Notes: a model not told the origin generated them from the sequence alone. A stretch of DNA of 64,000 bases from CAVVPY01 sp963750295 (GCA_963750295.1 CAVVPY010000001.1:992001-1056000), one strand, 5' to 3'; counted from the first letter of the stretch, positions 34,968-44,195 are shown. Translations and numbers: made by a program.

Positions 34968-35633
34968 ATGAGCATGGTGTTGCGCCGCCGTCGCGGCCGC
35001 ACGAGCCAGCTGCGCCGATCAATCGTGCAGGCACAGCTCGAGGCGCTGCTGCGGGCCGCCGGCCAACAAGCGGTCTTCGCCACCGATCGCGACGGAATCA
35101 TCACCACGTTCGGTCCGGGTGCAGAACGCATCCTCGGCTACGCCTCGGACGAAGTCGTCGGCCGGGTCTCGGCCGATTTCTTCCATGAGCCGACCGAGGT
35201 GGCCGTTCGCGCGGACGATCTCGGTGTCAGCCCCGGGTTCGACGTCCTTGTCCATGCAGCCCGGCGTGGTGCGCCCGAATCCCGGGAATGGACCTATGTG
35301 GCGCGTGACCGGACCCGCCGCACAGTCGCGCTCTCGATGAGCGGGATTCGCGGCAAGCGCGACAACCTGGTCGGGTTCGTCGGAGTGGCCACCGTGGTGC
35401 CCGAACAGCTGCAGGCGGAGCGACTGTCGATGCTCTCGCACGATCTTGCGACGCCGTTGACCAGCGTGCGCGGCTACCTCGAACTGCTCACCGAAGGCGT
35501 CGCCGGCGACCTGACGAGCGAGCAGGACCGGCTCGTCGACGTCGCGCTGCGAAACGCCTATCGGGTCGCGGAGCTGATCGCCGACCTGGTGACGACCTCG
35601 ATTCCGCCCGTGGAGAGCAGTCCGAGGATCTGA
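34968..35633 (+). CDS. Truncated sensor kinase: PAS and HisKA domains, no ATPase domain
   Basis: 221 residues. PAS domain about 35-130 (AVFATDRDGIITTFGPGAERILGYASDEV), then a HisKA helix pair with His158 in LSHDLATPLTSVRGYLELL. The frame stops after LIADLVTTSIPP, where a kinase would continue into the ATPase domain. Only 80 bases separate it from the next gene, so no ATPase domain is hidden nearby. It could be phosphorylated by another kinase, form mixed dimers, or be a decayed kinase. GTCC-preceded ATG start with GGGGG upstream. The stop is followed directly by a CGGCGC repeat. Confidence 0.8.
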   Translation: MSMVLRRRRGRTSQLRRSIVQAQLEALLRAAGQQAVFATDRDGIITTFGPGAERILGYASDEVVGRVSADFFHEPTEVAVRADDLGVSPGFDVLVHAARRGAPESREWTYVARDRTRRTVALSMSGIRGKRDNLVGFVGVATVVPEQLQAERLSMLSHDLATPLTSVRGYLELLTEGVAGDLTSEQDRLVDVALRNAYRVAELIADLVTTSIPPVESSPRI

Positions 35634-35634
35634 T

Positions 35635-35662
35635 CGGCGCCGGCGCCGGCGCCGGCGCCGGC
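35635..35662. repeat. CGGCGC tandem repeat
   Basis: Four full copies of CGGCGC plus CGGC, beginning 2 bases after the stop of the PAS/HisKA gene. The tract is self-complementary and could fold or slip during replication. Confidence 0.9.
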
Positions 35663-35700
35663 AGAGCTTGCGGCGAGCCGGGGACGGGGACGATCGAGGA

Positions 35701-35706
35701 TAAAGT
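35701..35706 (+). promoter_or_regulatory. Candidate -10 box of the PAP2 gene
   Basis: TAAAGT ends 7 bases before the GTG start; no ribosome site is seen. Confidence 0.5.
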
Positions 35707-35713
35707 CGCGCTC

Positions 35714-36718
35714 GTGACTGCGCCCTACCGACTGCTGCTGCGGGGCATCCACGCCGCCGGTTGGCAGCGGATCCGCATCGGGGCGCTGGTCGTCTACGCG
35801 TGCGTCGTGGTCGCCATCGTCGTCGAGACCGGCGTGCCGACCGGGCGGCAGGCGATCGCGATCCTCATCGTCACTGGCCTGGCGCTCACCAGGATCGGGC
35901 GCGGCTGGCGTGCGCTCGGCCGGGTCGTGCTCGACTGGCTCCCGTTCACGCTCGTGCTGGTCGCCTACGACAAGACGCGCGCGGTGGCCGATGCGCTCGG
36001 GATGCCGTTGCACCAGTCGGACATCGTGAGCGCCGAGAAGTGGCTGTGCGGCGGGATCGTCCCGACCGTCTGGCTGCAGCAGCACTTGTTCGACGTGACC
36101 CACGTGTACTGGTACGACGTGCTGATCACGCTCGTCTACACGACGCACTTCCTGGCCACACCGGTCCTCGCGGCCGTGCTGTGGCTGCGTGATCGGAGCT
36201 TGTGGGTGCGCTACATCTCGCGCGTCATCGTCCTGTCTGCGGCCGGCCTGATCACCTACATCTTCTTCCCCGAGGCGCCGCCGTGGCTGGCCGCCCAGGA
36301 CGGCGACCTGTCCTATCCGGTCCAGCGGTTGTCGGCACGTGGCTGGGAATGGCTGCACCTGGGCAACGTCCAGGCCACCCTCACGCACGCGCAGGAGGCC
36401 GGGTCGAACGCGGTGGCAGCGATGCCGTCGCTGCATGTGGCCTTCGCCTGCCTGTTCGCGATGTTCGTCGCGGCTCGGCTGCGCAGCCGCTGGCGGCTGT
36501 TGCTGGGCCTCTACCCGCTCGCGATGGGCTTCACGCTGGTGTACGCCGGCGAGCACTACGTCCTCGACCTGATCGCCGGGGTCGGCTACGCCTGGCTGGC
36601 CCACGTCGCCGTCCGGGGCTGGGAACGGCGGCATACCCGGCTCGCGGACGCCGTCGTGACGGCGGACGGCGCGGCTGTCCGCCTACGCGACCCGGCGACG
36701 GTGGTCAGCGCTCGCTGA
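35714..36718 (+). CDS. PAP2-superfamily membrane phosphatase/transferase
   Basis: 334 residues with about eight hydrophobic segments. The PAP2 active-site blocks are AMPSLHVAF (motif 2, with the catalytic His) and YAGEHYVLDLIAG (motif 3). The upstream YDKTRAVADALG and FPEAPPWLAA regions match the group that includes inositol phosphorylceramide synthase-like enzymes. It should remove or transfer a phosphate head group of a lipid at the outer face of the membrane. The lipid is unknown. GTG start behind a -10-like TAAAGT. Confidence 0.88.
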   Translation: MTAPYRLLLRGIHAAGWQRIRIGALVVYACVVVAIVVETGVPTGRQAIAILIVTGLALTRIGRGWRALGRVVLDWLPFTLVLVAYDKTRAVADALGMPLHQSDIVSAEKWLCGGIVPTVWLQQHLFDVTHVYWYDVLITLVYTTHFLATPVLAAVLWLRDRSLWVRYISRVIVLSAAGLITYIFFPEAPPWLAAQDGDLSYPVQRLSARGWEWLHLGNVQATLTHAQEAGSNAVAAMPSLHVAFACLFAMFVAARLRSRWRLLLGLYPLAMGFTLVYAGEHYVLDLIAGVGYAWLAHVAVRGWERRHTRLADAVVTADGAAVRLRDPATVVSAR

Positions 36719-36939
36719 GCGTGCCGCACGCCTCAAGTCGCCGCAGCGCGCGCCGATTGTGCCGATGAGCGCACGGTTGGCCTCATTTTCCCGCCTTGTA
36801 CTCCTGTTACTGGTGTTTCAGTCGTGGCCACTGGCGTATTTGTGACAGAAATGGCACTCTGAGTCTGCTGAAGCGCTCGAGAACCGCGGCAGAGTCTGGC
36901 CGCACGAGGTCCGCGAACCTCCAGAGAGGTCCATGTGTT

Positions 36940-38418
36940 GTGAACCTGACCCGCCTCCGCTCGAGGTTGAGCACCCGGTCCGCCGGTCCGCCGCGCTGGC
37001 GCGCGGCGCTGGCCATCACCGTCGTGGTGGCAGGGCTTGCCGTCCCCGTCGTCGGCGCGGCGGCCAAGCCGCCACCGAACCCGACCGACGGGCAACTGTC
37101 CTCGGCGGCACAGCAGAAGGCGGCACTCGCCGACCAGGTCGGCCAGCTCGGCGCTCAGGTCGCCTCGATGCAGACCCAGCTGCAAAAACTGCAGGCGAGC
37201 ATGGAACTCGCCGAGCAGAAGATGGCGTACGCGCTGTCCCTGCTCGAGCAGGCCAAACAGGAAGAGGCGACGGCACAAGCCAACGTCATTGCCGCTCAAC
37301 AGCAGGTCGCCGACGCGCAGGGCCAGTTCCGCGCGTACGTGCAGGCCGCGTACATGAGCGGTGACATCGGCGGCACCACCGGCTCGCTGCTGACGGCGGC
37401 CGACCCCAGCGTCCTGTTGCAACGCAGCGCCCTGCAGCAGTACGAGGCAGCGCACCAGATCGATGCGATCGGGAACCTGCAGCGCGCCACCGTTGCCAAG
37501 TCCAACGCCGATGCCGAGGCGCGGCGCGCGGTGCAGGCTCGCGACGCCGCAGCGGCCCGGGCCAAGGCGGCCGAGGAGGACGCGGTCGCGGCCGTCACCG
37601 CCGCGCGACAGCAGGAACAGCAATTGCAGGTAAGCCTGGCCGATAGCCAGACGCAGCTCTATCAGGCGCAGGAGAAGCTCGCGACGCTCAACCACCAGCG
37701 CGCGACGTTCGTCGCCTATCAGCAGCACCAGGCGGAATTGGCCCGGCAGCGCGAACTGGCCCGCCTGGCCGCCATCAAGCGGGCGAAGGAACTCGCGGCC
37801 AAGCGGGCCGCCGAGCAGCGGGCCGCCGAGGAGCGGCTCCGCCGCGAGCGTGAGCGCCAGCAACGCGAGCACCCGTCCGGTGGGTCCGGGTCGGGTGGTT
37901 CGAACGGCGGCTCAGGCAACGGCTCAGGCGGCGGCTCGGGCGGCGGAGCCAACCAGCCCCCGCCATCGGGCGGAGCCTGGAGTGCGGCGAAGGGCGCCGC
38001 GGCGGTGAGCCGGGCGCGGCAGTACCTGGGCTGGATGTACGCCTGGGCCGGGGGTAATGCCTACGGTCCGACGCGCGGGCTGTGCGCGGGCGACGGCGCG
38101 TGGAACGACTGCAACGTGACCGGCTTCGACTGCTCGGGCCTCACCCTTTATGCCTGGGCGAACTACATCAGCCTGCCGCACTACTCGGTGACGCAGTTCT
38201 ACTCGGCGGGGTCCTATCACCCCAGCACGAGTCAACTCATGCCCGGCGATCTGGTGTTCTGGAGTTCGAACGGCAGCCTGTCGGGTGTGCACCACGTGGC
38301 GCTGTACGAAGGCAACGGGATGGTGATCCAGGCGCCGCAGAGCGGCGACGTGATCAAGGAGACGCCACTCGGTTCGGTGTCGTGGGGCTACTACGGGGCG
38401 ACTCGTCCACTGACCTGA
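36940..38418 (+). CDS. NlpC/P60 peptidoglycan endopeptidase (RipA-like)
   Basis: 492 residues, secreted. A signal peptide (ALAITVVVAGLAVPVVGAAA, about 25-44), a long coiled coil rich in Gln/Ala (about 55-310), a Gly/Ser linker and a C-terminal NlpC/P60 domain. The catalytic residues are Cys398 in GFDCSGLTLYAW and His452 in GVHHVALYEG. It cuts peptide stems during septum splitting; the coiled coil keeps such enzymes inactive or docks them to the divisome. The GTG has GAGAGG upstream; earlier in-frame codons precede the signal peptide and are rejected. Same position as ripA (Rv1477). Confidence 0.93.
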   Translation: MNLTRLRSRLSTRSAGPPRWRAALAITVVVAGLAVPVVGAAAKPPPNPTDGQLSSAAQQKAALADQVGQLGAQVASMQTQLQKLQASMELAEQKMAYALSLLEQAKQEEATAQANVIAAQQQVADAQGQFRAYVQAAYMSGDIGGTTGSLLTAADPSVLLQRSALQQYEAAHQIDAIGNLQRATVAKSNADAEARRAVQARDAAAARAKAAEEDAVAAVTAARQQEQQLQVSLADSQTQLYQAQEKLATLNHQRATFVAYQQHQAELARQRELARLAAIKRAKELAAKRAAEQRAAEERLRRERERQQREHPSGGSGSGGSNGGSGNGSGGGSGGGANQPPPSGGAWSAAKGAAAVSRARQYLGWMYAWAGGNAYGPTRGLCAGDGAWNDCNVTGFDCSGLTLYAWANYISLPHYSVTQFYSAGSYHPSTSQLMPGDLVFWSSNGSLSGVHHVALYEGNGMVIQAPQSGDVIKETPLGSVSWGYYGATRPLT

Positions 38419-38480
38419 TCCCACTGACAATCCCACCGACCTGATCGGCGCACGCTCGCGCTCAGGCGGCTGTTAGTGAG

Positions 38481-38486
38481 TAGCCT
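38481..38486 (+). promoter_or_regulatory. moaA: Candidate -10 box of moaA
   Basis: TAGCCT ends 7 bases before the ATG; supports that ATG over an upstream in-frame GTG. Confidence 0.5.
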
Positions 38487-38493
38487 GGACGAG

Positions 38494-39549
38494 ATGAGCA
38501 TGATCAACGGCGGTATCGATGGCGGCGCGGTGCCCGAACAGGTGCTGCGTGACTCGTTCGGCCGGGTGGCCACCGATGTCCGGCTGTCGCTGACCGATCG
38601 TTGCTCGCTGCGCTGCACCTACTGCATGCCCGCCGAGGGACTCGACTGGCTCAGTCGCACCGACCGCCTCGACGACGACGAGCTGCTGCGGCTCGCCGGG
38701 GTCTTCGTGGGCCTGGGCGTGCGCAGCTTCCGGCTCACCGGCGGCGAACCGCTGGTGCACAAGAGCGTCGTCGACGTCGTCGCCCGGCTGGCTGCCCTGC
38801 AGCCCCGGCCGGAGATCTCGCTGACGACCAACGGCATCAGCCTGGACCGCAATGCGGCCGCTCTCGTGGCGGCCGGCCTGGATCGGATCAACATCTCGAT
38901 CGACACGCTCGACCGTGAACTGTTCCGGACGCTCACCCGGCGCGACCGCTTGCCGGACGTCCTCGCCGGCGTGGCTGCCGCTTGCGCGGCGGGGCTGGAG
39001 CCCATCAAGATCAATTCAGTGCTGATGCGTGACAGCAACCTCGAGCAGGCCCCGGAACTGCTCGGCTGGGCGCTGCGCCACGGCTACCGGCTGCGCTTCA
39101 TCGAGCACATGCCGCTGGACGCGGACCACATCTGGTCGCGTGCGTCGATGGTGACGGCTGACGAGATCCTGGCCCTGCTCGGGACGGTGTTCACGCTCCG
39201 CCCGCACGGCGATCGCGGACACGCACCGGCCGAGGAGTTCGACGTCCTGGCCGGCCCCGGTTCGGACAGCTGGGCCACCACGCCGGGCCGGGTCGGCGTC
39301 ATCGCATCGGTCACCCGGCCGTTCTGCCGCGAATGCGACCGGCTGCGGCTGACCGCGGACGGCCAACTGCGTACCTGCTTGTTCGCGCAGACCGAAACCG
39401 ATCTGCGTGGCCCGCTGCGCGCCGGTGCGTCCGACGGCGACCTGGGCGAGATCATCCGGACCGCTGTGCGTGGCAAGCAGGCCGGACACGGCATCGACAA
39501 GGCCGACTTCGTCCAGCCGGCACGGACGATGTCCGCGATCGGCGGTTGA
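38494..39549 (+). CDS. moaA: GTP 3',8-cyclase MoaA (molybdenum cofactor)
   Basis: 351 residues; radical-SAM enzyme for the first step of molybdopterin synthesis. The N-terminal cluster is C37/C41/C44 in CSLRCTYC, the C-terminal cluster is C278/C281/C295 (FCRECDRLR and RTCLF), and the chain ends in the required Gly-Gly. The block RLTGGEPLVHK binds SAM. The gene is complete, yet no moaC, moaD or moaE lies in the window. The ATG follows a -10-like TAGCCT at 7 bases. It converges with arginine deiminase. Confidence 0.96.
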   Translation: MSMINGGIDGGAVPEQVLRDSFGRVATDVRLSLTDRCSLRCTYCMPAEGLDWLSRTDRLDDDELLRLAGVFVGLGVRSFRLTGGEPLVHKSVVDVVARLAALQPRPEISLTTNGISLDRNAAALVAAGLDRINISIDTLDRELFRTLTRRDRLPDVLAGVAAACAAGLEPIKINSVLMRDSNLEQAPELLGWALRHGYRLRFIEHMPLDADHIWSRASMVTADEILALLGTVFTLRPHGDRGHAPAEEFDVLAGPGSDSWATTPGRVGVIASVTRPFCRECDRLRLTADGQLRTCLFAQTETDLRGPLRAGASDGDLGEIIRTAVRGKQAGHGIDKADFVQPARTMSAIGG

Positions 39550-39556
39550 GCCGGCG

Positions 39557-40822
39557 CTAGCGTGCGTCCGGCACCGGATCGCGCGTGACCGGACAGGTCA
39601 TGCACCGTGCCCCGCCGCGCCCACGGCCGAGTTCGCCGCCCGAGACGGCCAGCACCTCGATGCCGTGGTCCTCGAGCAGGCCATTGGTCACGACGTTGCG
39701 GTCGTAGCCGACCACGACCCCCGGCTCGAGCGCGAAGTAGTTGTTACCGTCGCTCCACTGCTCACGCTCGGCCGTGCGGGCGTCGTCCCCGGCGCGCAGG
39801 ACGCGGACGGTGTCCACCGCGAGGGCACTCGCCAGCGCGGCGACCAGCGTGCCTGCCGGTTCGACGTGCAGCGGTTCGCTCTCGTCCGCCCCGGGCGTCA
39901 GCCGCCACGCACGCAACTCGTCCAGGTCCAGGTTGGGGTACGCGACGAAGGTCGCCACGTCGACCATCGTGAGGACGGTGTCGAGGTGCATCGTGGCGCG
40001 TGCCGGCGGGATGTCAACGGCAAGCACGGTGTCCGCCCGCCCGGCAGCGAACAGCCGGCGCGCCAGCAGTTCCACCGCGGTGGGGGTCGTCCGCTCGCCC
40101 ATGCCGATGAGTAACAGGCCGGGCGCGAGGACGAGGACGTCGCCGCCTTCCAGGGTGGCCGGACGGTGGTCGCGGTCGTCGTCGCCGTAGTAGAAGGCGA
40201 AGCCCGCCTCGCGGAAAAGCGGGTGGTAGCGGTAGACGGCGCGCGTGTGCAGCGACTCGCGCTGGCGCGCCAGCCGCGCCATCGGGTTCACCGTGACGCC
40301 TGCGCCGATCCACGCCGAGTTGTCCCGTTGGAACAGCGTGTTCGGCAGCGGTTGCAGGACGAGGTCGTCCTCGTCGAGCGCGGACCAGCGCAGGCTGGCC
40401 GGTGGTGGGCCGGTGAGGTCGGACTTGAGGACGCCGCCGATCAGGAACTCGGCCAGCGTCGCCGCGTCGACATCCTCGAGCAGGCGGCGGACCGAGTGGG
40501 CCATCTGCTCGCCGAAGCGTTCGGCCGTGCAGGTCCGGTCGACGACGAAGTGCCTGCCCTCCGGGGTGTCCAGCGCGCCCGCCAGCAAATCGGCGAACAG
40601 GTACACGGCCGCGCCGCGGCTGCCGAGCACCTCGACGAAGCGGTCGTGCTCCTCACGTGCCCGCGAGGCCCAGGGGACGTCGTCGAAGAGCAGGGTCTGA
40701 ATGTTGCTCGGTGTCAGCCGGTCGAGTTCGCGGCCGGGGCGGTGCGCGATGACATGCCTCAGCCGCCCGATCTCGGACTCGATGCACGGCGCCAGCGGCG
40801 TGGACCCTGGTGCTGCGGACAC
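39557..40822 (-). CDS. arcA: Arginine deiminase
   Basis: 421 residues; hydrolyses arginine to citrulline and ammonia. The catalytic cysteine is C407 in GGARCMTCP; LPNTLFQRDNSAW and ATLEGGDVLVL supply the Asp/Glu/His residues of the guanidine-modifying fold (HLDTVLTMVD includes the catalytic His). No arcB, arcC or arginine/ornithine antiporter lies nearby, so it is not part of a complete ADI operon here. GTG start. It converges on moaA with a 7-base gap. Confidence 0.95.
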   Translation of the reverse strand: MSAAPGSTPLAPCIESEIGRLRHVIAHRPGRELDRLTPSNIQTLLFDDVPWASRAREEHDRFVEVLGSRGAAVYLFADLLAGALDTPEGRHFVVDRTCTAERFGEQMAHSVRRLLEDVDAATLAEFLIGGVLKSDLTGPPPASLRWSALDEDDLVLQPLPNTLFQRDNSAWIGAGVTVNPMARLARQRESLHTRAVYRYHPLFREAGFAFYYGDDDRDHRPATLEGGDVLVLAPGLLLIGMGERTTPTAVELLARRLFAAGRADTVLAVDIPPARATMHLDTVLTMVDVATFVAYPNLDLDELRAWRLTPGADESEPLHVEPAGTLVAALASALAVDTVRVLRAGDDARTAEREQWSDGNNYFALEPGVVVGYDRNVVTNGLLEDHGIEVLAVSGGELGRGRGGARCMTCPVTRDPVPDAR

Positions 40823-40867
40823 GTCGCCTCCTGACGGGTGGACACCAAGAATGGCAGGCCGAGCCCG

Positions 40868-41068
40868 CTACCGGTTGAGGTTCTCCCGGCCGAGCAGGAA
40901 CCCGCGCGCCGACAAAAAGGCGCTCAGGTGCTCGACGTGCTCGTCGCAGCTGAGCCAGTGCTTGACCCGAGCCGCGTCGTGCAGTCGCGGATTGCGCCAG
41001 TGCAGGTCGATCGTGGCGGCCGCCCGACACCCCTTGGCCGAGCAGCGGGGCGGGTCCGGCGCAGACAC
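40868..41068 (-). CDS. Small Cys/His-rich conserved actinobacterial protein
   Basis: 66 residues. The pattern C-x4-C-x-A (PRCSAKGCRAAA), WRNPRLH, KHWLSCDEHVEHLSAFL and GFLL is a short domain seen widely beside moxR in actinobacteria, from memory; database names such as acetone carboxylase are misleading. C9, C14, C41 and H44 could bind one zinc ion. Function unknown. GTG start; it is divergent from moxR with an 87-base gap, so a shared control region is possible. Confidence 0.75.
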   Translation of the reverse strand: MSAPDPPRCSAKGCRAAATIDLHWRNPRLHDAARVKHWLSCDEHVEHLSAFLSARGFLLGRENLNR

Positions 41069-41155
41069 TCACGAACCGTACAGCCGCACCTGCTGCACTC
41101 GTCCCGTACCGTGAAACCCGGCTGATCCATTGCACGAGGCGAGGAGACCTGACAG

Positions 41156-42274
41156 GTGAGTACCCCGTCCGCCGCACACACCCCGGCCGGCGACGCCGGC
41201 GCGCTCGAACGGGTGATGTTCGAGATCAAGCGCGTGATCGTCGGTCAGGAGCGGCTCGTCGAGCGGATGATGGCCAGCCTGCTGGCACGGGGCCACTGCC
41301 TGCTCGAGGGCGTTCCGGGTGTGGCGAAGACGCTGGCCGTCGAGACCCTGGCGCGCACGGTGAGCGGTTCATTCTCACGCTTGCAGTTCACCCCGGACCT
41401 CGTCCCGTCCGACATCGTCGGCACGCGGATCTACCGGCCGGGCGCTGAGCGCTTCGACACCGAACTCGGTCCGGTGATGGCCAACTTCGTCCTCGCCGAC
41501 GAGATCAACCGGGCACCGGCCAAGGTCCAGTCGGCGCTGCTCGAAGTGATGGCCGAGGGCCACGTGACGATCGCCGGACAGCGCTTCGACGTGCCGCAGC
41601 CGTTCCTGGTGCTCGCGACGCAGAACCCGATCGAGTCCGAGGGCGTCTACCCGCTGCCCGAAGCGCAGCGTGACCGGTTCCTCATGAAGATCTCGGTCGA
41701 CTACCCGAGCGCCGCCGAGGAACGCGAGATCGTGTACCGGATGGGTGTCGACCCGCCCGTCGCGAACGCGGTGATCAGCACCGACGAGTTGCACCGGCTG
41801 CAGCGCACGGCGGGCCGGGTCTTCGTCCACCACGCCATCGTCGACTACGTGGTGCGCCTGGTGGTGTCGACCCGTCGCCCCGCCGAGCACGGCATGCCGG
41901 ACGTCGCGCAGTGGATCGGCTACGGCGCCAGCCCCCGTGCCAGCCTCGGCCTGATCGCGGCCGGACGGGCGATGGCCTTGCTGCGCGGGCGCGACTACGT
42001 GCTGCCGCAGGACGTCCTCGACATCGCCGTCGACGTCCTCGCGCATCGCATCGTGCTCAGTTACGACGCCATCGCCGACGGCGTGCCCTCGACGCACGCG
42101 ATCCGGCGGGTGCTGCAGACCGTGCCACTCCCGCAGGTCGCACCGCGGCAGCGCGCCGGCGGGCCGCCCGAAGTGACGACGCCGCAGACCCACCCGGGTC
42201 AGCCGCTCGTCTACGGGACGGCGGCGAACGTGACGCCACCGCAGCAGAACCCGTGGGGTGAGCGCTCAGCGTGA
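41156..42274 (+). CDS. moxR: MoxR family AAA+ ATPase
   Basis: 372 residues; chaperone-like AAA+ ATPase. Walker A GVPGVAKTL at 52-60, Walker B FVLADEINRAPAKVQ, sensor 1 ATQNPIESEGVYPLPEAQRDRF with the arginine finger, and a C-terminal lid domain. MoxR proteins act with VWA proteins in assembling complexes or metal sites. It heads the moxR-DUF58-VWA operon (ATGA overlap with the next gene), as in Rv1479-Rv1481. The GTG start has GAGGAG upstream. The C-terminus is a Pro/Gln-rich tail. Confidence 0.95.
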   Translation: MSTPSAAHTPAGDAGALERVMFEIKRVIVGQERLVERMMASLLARGHCLLEGVPGVAKTLAVETLARTVSGSFSRLQFTPDLVPSDIVGTRIYRPGAERFDTELGPVMANFVLADEINRAPAKVQSALLEVMAEGHVTIAGQRFDVPQPFLVLATQNPIESEGVYPLPEAQRDRFLMKISVDYPSAAEEREIVYRMGVDPPVANAVISTDELHRLQRTAGRVFVHHAIVDYVVRLVVSTRRPAEHGMPDVAQWIGYGASPRASLGLIAAGRAMALLRGRDYVLPQDVLDIAVDVLAHRIVLSYDAIADGVPSTHAIRRVLQTVPLPQVAPRQRAGGPPEVTTPQTHPGQPLVYGTAANVTPPQQNPWGERSA

Positions 42275-43233
42275 GCGGGCCGCTCGTCACCGACCACGGG
42301 CCCGGACTGGATCTCGGCGCGGCCGAGGCGCTGCTGCGCCGGCTGGAGCTCACGGTGCGCAACCGGCTCGACGGCCTGCTGCAAGGCAACTACGTCGGCC
42401 TGGTGCCCGGCCCGGGCAGCGAGGCGGGCGAGACGCGGCGGTATTCGCCCGGTGACGACGTCCGCCGGATGGACTGGCCGGTCACCGCCCGCACGACGGT
42501 GCCACACGTGCGGCAGACGGTCGCCGACCGTGAACTCGAGACGTGGTTGGTCGTCGACCTGTCACCGAGCATGGACTTCGGGACTGCTCGCACCGAGAAG
42601 CGCGAACTCGTCCTCGCCGCGATCACGGCCATCGTGCACCTGACCGTCCGCGGCGGTAACCGGATCGGCGCGGTCGTCGGCAACGGCCGCGACACGTATC
42701 GGATCCCGGCGCTGGGCGGCCGCAGTCACGCGCGGTACCTCGTCCGCAAGATCGCCTCGACCAGCCGCGCCGAGTCGGCCGAGGACCAGGGCCTGGCCCA
42801 GCTGCTGGAATCGATGCGCCGCCCGGTCCGGCGCCGGGGCATGGTCGCGGTGATCTCGGACTTCATCGAGCCCGGGACGCCGGCCGAGGCCCCCGGCTGG
42901 GAGCGCGCGCTGCGAGCACTGTCCGAGCGGCACGAACTGCTCGGTGTCGAGGTCCTCGACCCGCGCGAGTTGGAGCTGCCTGCCGCCGGGCTGGTCACCT
43001 TCGTCGACCCTGAGAGCGGACGTCAGCTCGAGGTGCAGACATCGCGGGCGAGTGTGCGCCGCGACTACGCGGCGGCCGCGCAGGACCAGCGGACGCGGAT
43101 CGCGACCGCGCTCCGGCACGCCGGCGCGGGGCACCTTCAGCTGCGCACCGATCGCGACTGGATCTCGGACGTCGTGCGCTTCGTCGTTGCCCGCCGCCGG
43201 CACACCGGCGCCCGGCTGGCGGGACTGCGCTGA
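42271..43233 (+). CDS. DUF58 domain protein
   Basis: 320 residues, no membrane helix. GNYVGLVPGPGSEAGETRRYSPGDDVRRMDW is the DUF58 signature region (GD.vR.iDW), followed by a degenerate VWA-like fold with VVDLSPSMDFG (D-x-S-x-S). Encoded between MoxR and the VWA membrane protein, with both ends overlapping or touching. Predicted to be the substrate or partner of the MoxR ATPase at the membrane. Confidence 0.93.
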   Translation: MSGPLVTDHGPGLDLGAAEALLRRLELTVRNRLDGLLQGNYVGLVPGPGSEAGETRRYSPGDDVRRMDWPVTARTTVPHVRQTVADRELETWLVVDLSPSMDFGTARTEKRELVLAAITAIVHLTVRGGNRIGAVVGNGRDTYRIPALGGRSHARYLVRKIASTSRAESAEDQGLAQLLESMRRPVRRRGMVAVISDFIEPGTPAEAPGWERALRALSERHELLGVEVLDPRELELPAAGLVTFVDPESGRQLEVQTSRASVRRDYAAAAQDQRTRIATALRHAGAGHLQLRTDRDWISDVVRFVVARRRHTGARLAGLR

Positions 43234-44189
43234 TGAGGTTCCTGTCGCCGGGTTGGCTGCTCCTGCTGCTGGCAGTGGCCGCGCTGCTCGCGGCCTACGT
43301 CGTCGTCCAGTTGCGGCGAACCACGTTCGTGGCGCGGTTCAGCAACCTCGACCTGCTCGGGACGGTCGCGCCGCGCCGTCCCGGCTGGCGGCGGCACCTG
43401 ACCTTCGCCCTGCTGCTCATCGGGCTGGCCGTGCTGTCGGTCGGCGTGGCGCGACCGGCTGCCACGGTCAGCGTGCCCCGCGAGCGCGCGACGGTGGTGA
43501 TGGCGATCGACGTCTCGCTGTCGATGGAGGCCACCGACGTGCTGCCCTCGCGCATCGACGCCGCGAAGACCGCAGCGAAGAAGTTCGCCGAGCTGCTGCC
43601 GGCACGTATCAATCTCGGGCTCGTCAGCTTCGCGCGCGGCGCCAGTGTGGTCGTGCCGCCGACGGTCGACCGCGACGCCGTGGAACGCGGCGTGACCGGC
43701 CTCAGATTGGACAACTACACCGCGATCGGCGAGGCCATCTTCGGCTCACTCGACAGCATCCGCACCTTCGCCCAGGCGACGACCGCGAAGGGCGACACGC
43801 CGCCGCCTGCGCGCATCGTGCTGCTGAGCGACGGCTCGAACACGACCGGACGCAGTGTCTCGTCAGCGATCGCCGCGGCACGCAAGGCGAATGTGCAGGT
43901 GTCGACGATCGCGTTCGGGACGCCCACCGGCACCGTCACCTACGAGGGGCAGACGCTCCCCGTCCCCGCCGACGATCAGGCGCTGGGCGCGATCGCCGCG
44001 CAGACCGGCGGGTCGTTCCACACCGCCGAATCGGTGCAGGAGCTGGAATCGGTGTACAAGAACATCGGCTCGCAGATCGGGTACACCACGACCCATCGCG
44101 ACATCAGCTGGCGGTTCCTGGTCTCCGGGCTGCTGGTGCTGCTCGCCGCCGGAGCCACCTCGATGTTCTGGTCCGGCCGGCTGGTCTGA
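43233..44189 (+). CDS. VWA-domain membrane protein (BatA-like)
   Basis: 318 residues. Two N-terminal membrane helices (LLLLLAVAALLAAYVVV; FALLLIGLAVLSVGVA), an outside VWA domain with the metal-binding MIDAS motif D-V-S-L-S in MAIDVSLSMEATD, and a C-terminal helix (VSGLLVLLAAGATSMF). The topology is that of BatA/Rv1481 proteins. It shares one base with the DUF58 stop (TGATG). Likely forms a membrane complex with DUF58 protein and MoxR. Confidence 0.93.
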   Translation: MRFLSPGWLLLLLAVAALLAAYVVVQLRRTTFVARFSNLDLLGTVAPRRPGWRRHLTFALLLIGLAVLSVGVARPAATVSVPRERATVVMAIDVSLSMEATDVLPSRIDAAKTAAKKFAELLPARINLGLVSFARGASVVVPPTVDRDAVERGVTGLRLDNYTAIGEAIFGSLDSIRTFAQATTAKGDTPPPARIVLLSDGSNTTGRSVSSAIAAARKANVQVSTIAFGTPTGTVTYEGQTLPVPADDQALGAIAAQTGGSFHTAESVQELESVYKNIGSQIGYTTTHRDISWRFLVSGLLVLLAAGATSMFWSGRLV

Positions 44190-44195
44190 CGCCGG

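Noticed and set aside
36719..36939. Riboswitch (for example c-di-AMP type) upstream of the NlpC/P60 gene
   Set aside because: Such riboswitches occur before cell-wall hydrolase genes in actinobacteria, but I could not match the conserved core in this 221-base gap; only a ribosome site is clear.
39557..40822. Arginine deiminase pathway operon
   Set aside because: Only arcA is present; moaA and an unrelated small gene are the neighbours, with no arcB, arcC or antiporter.
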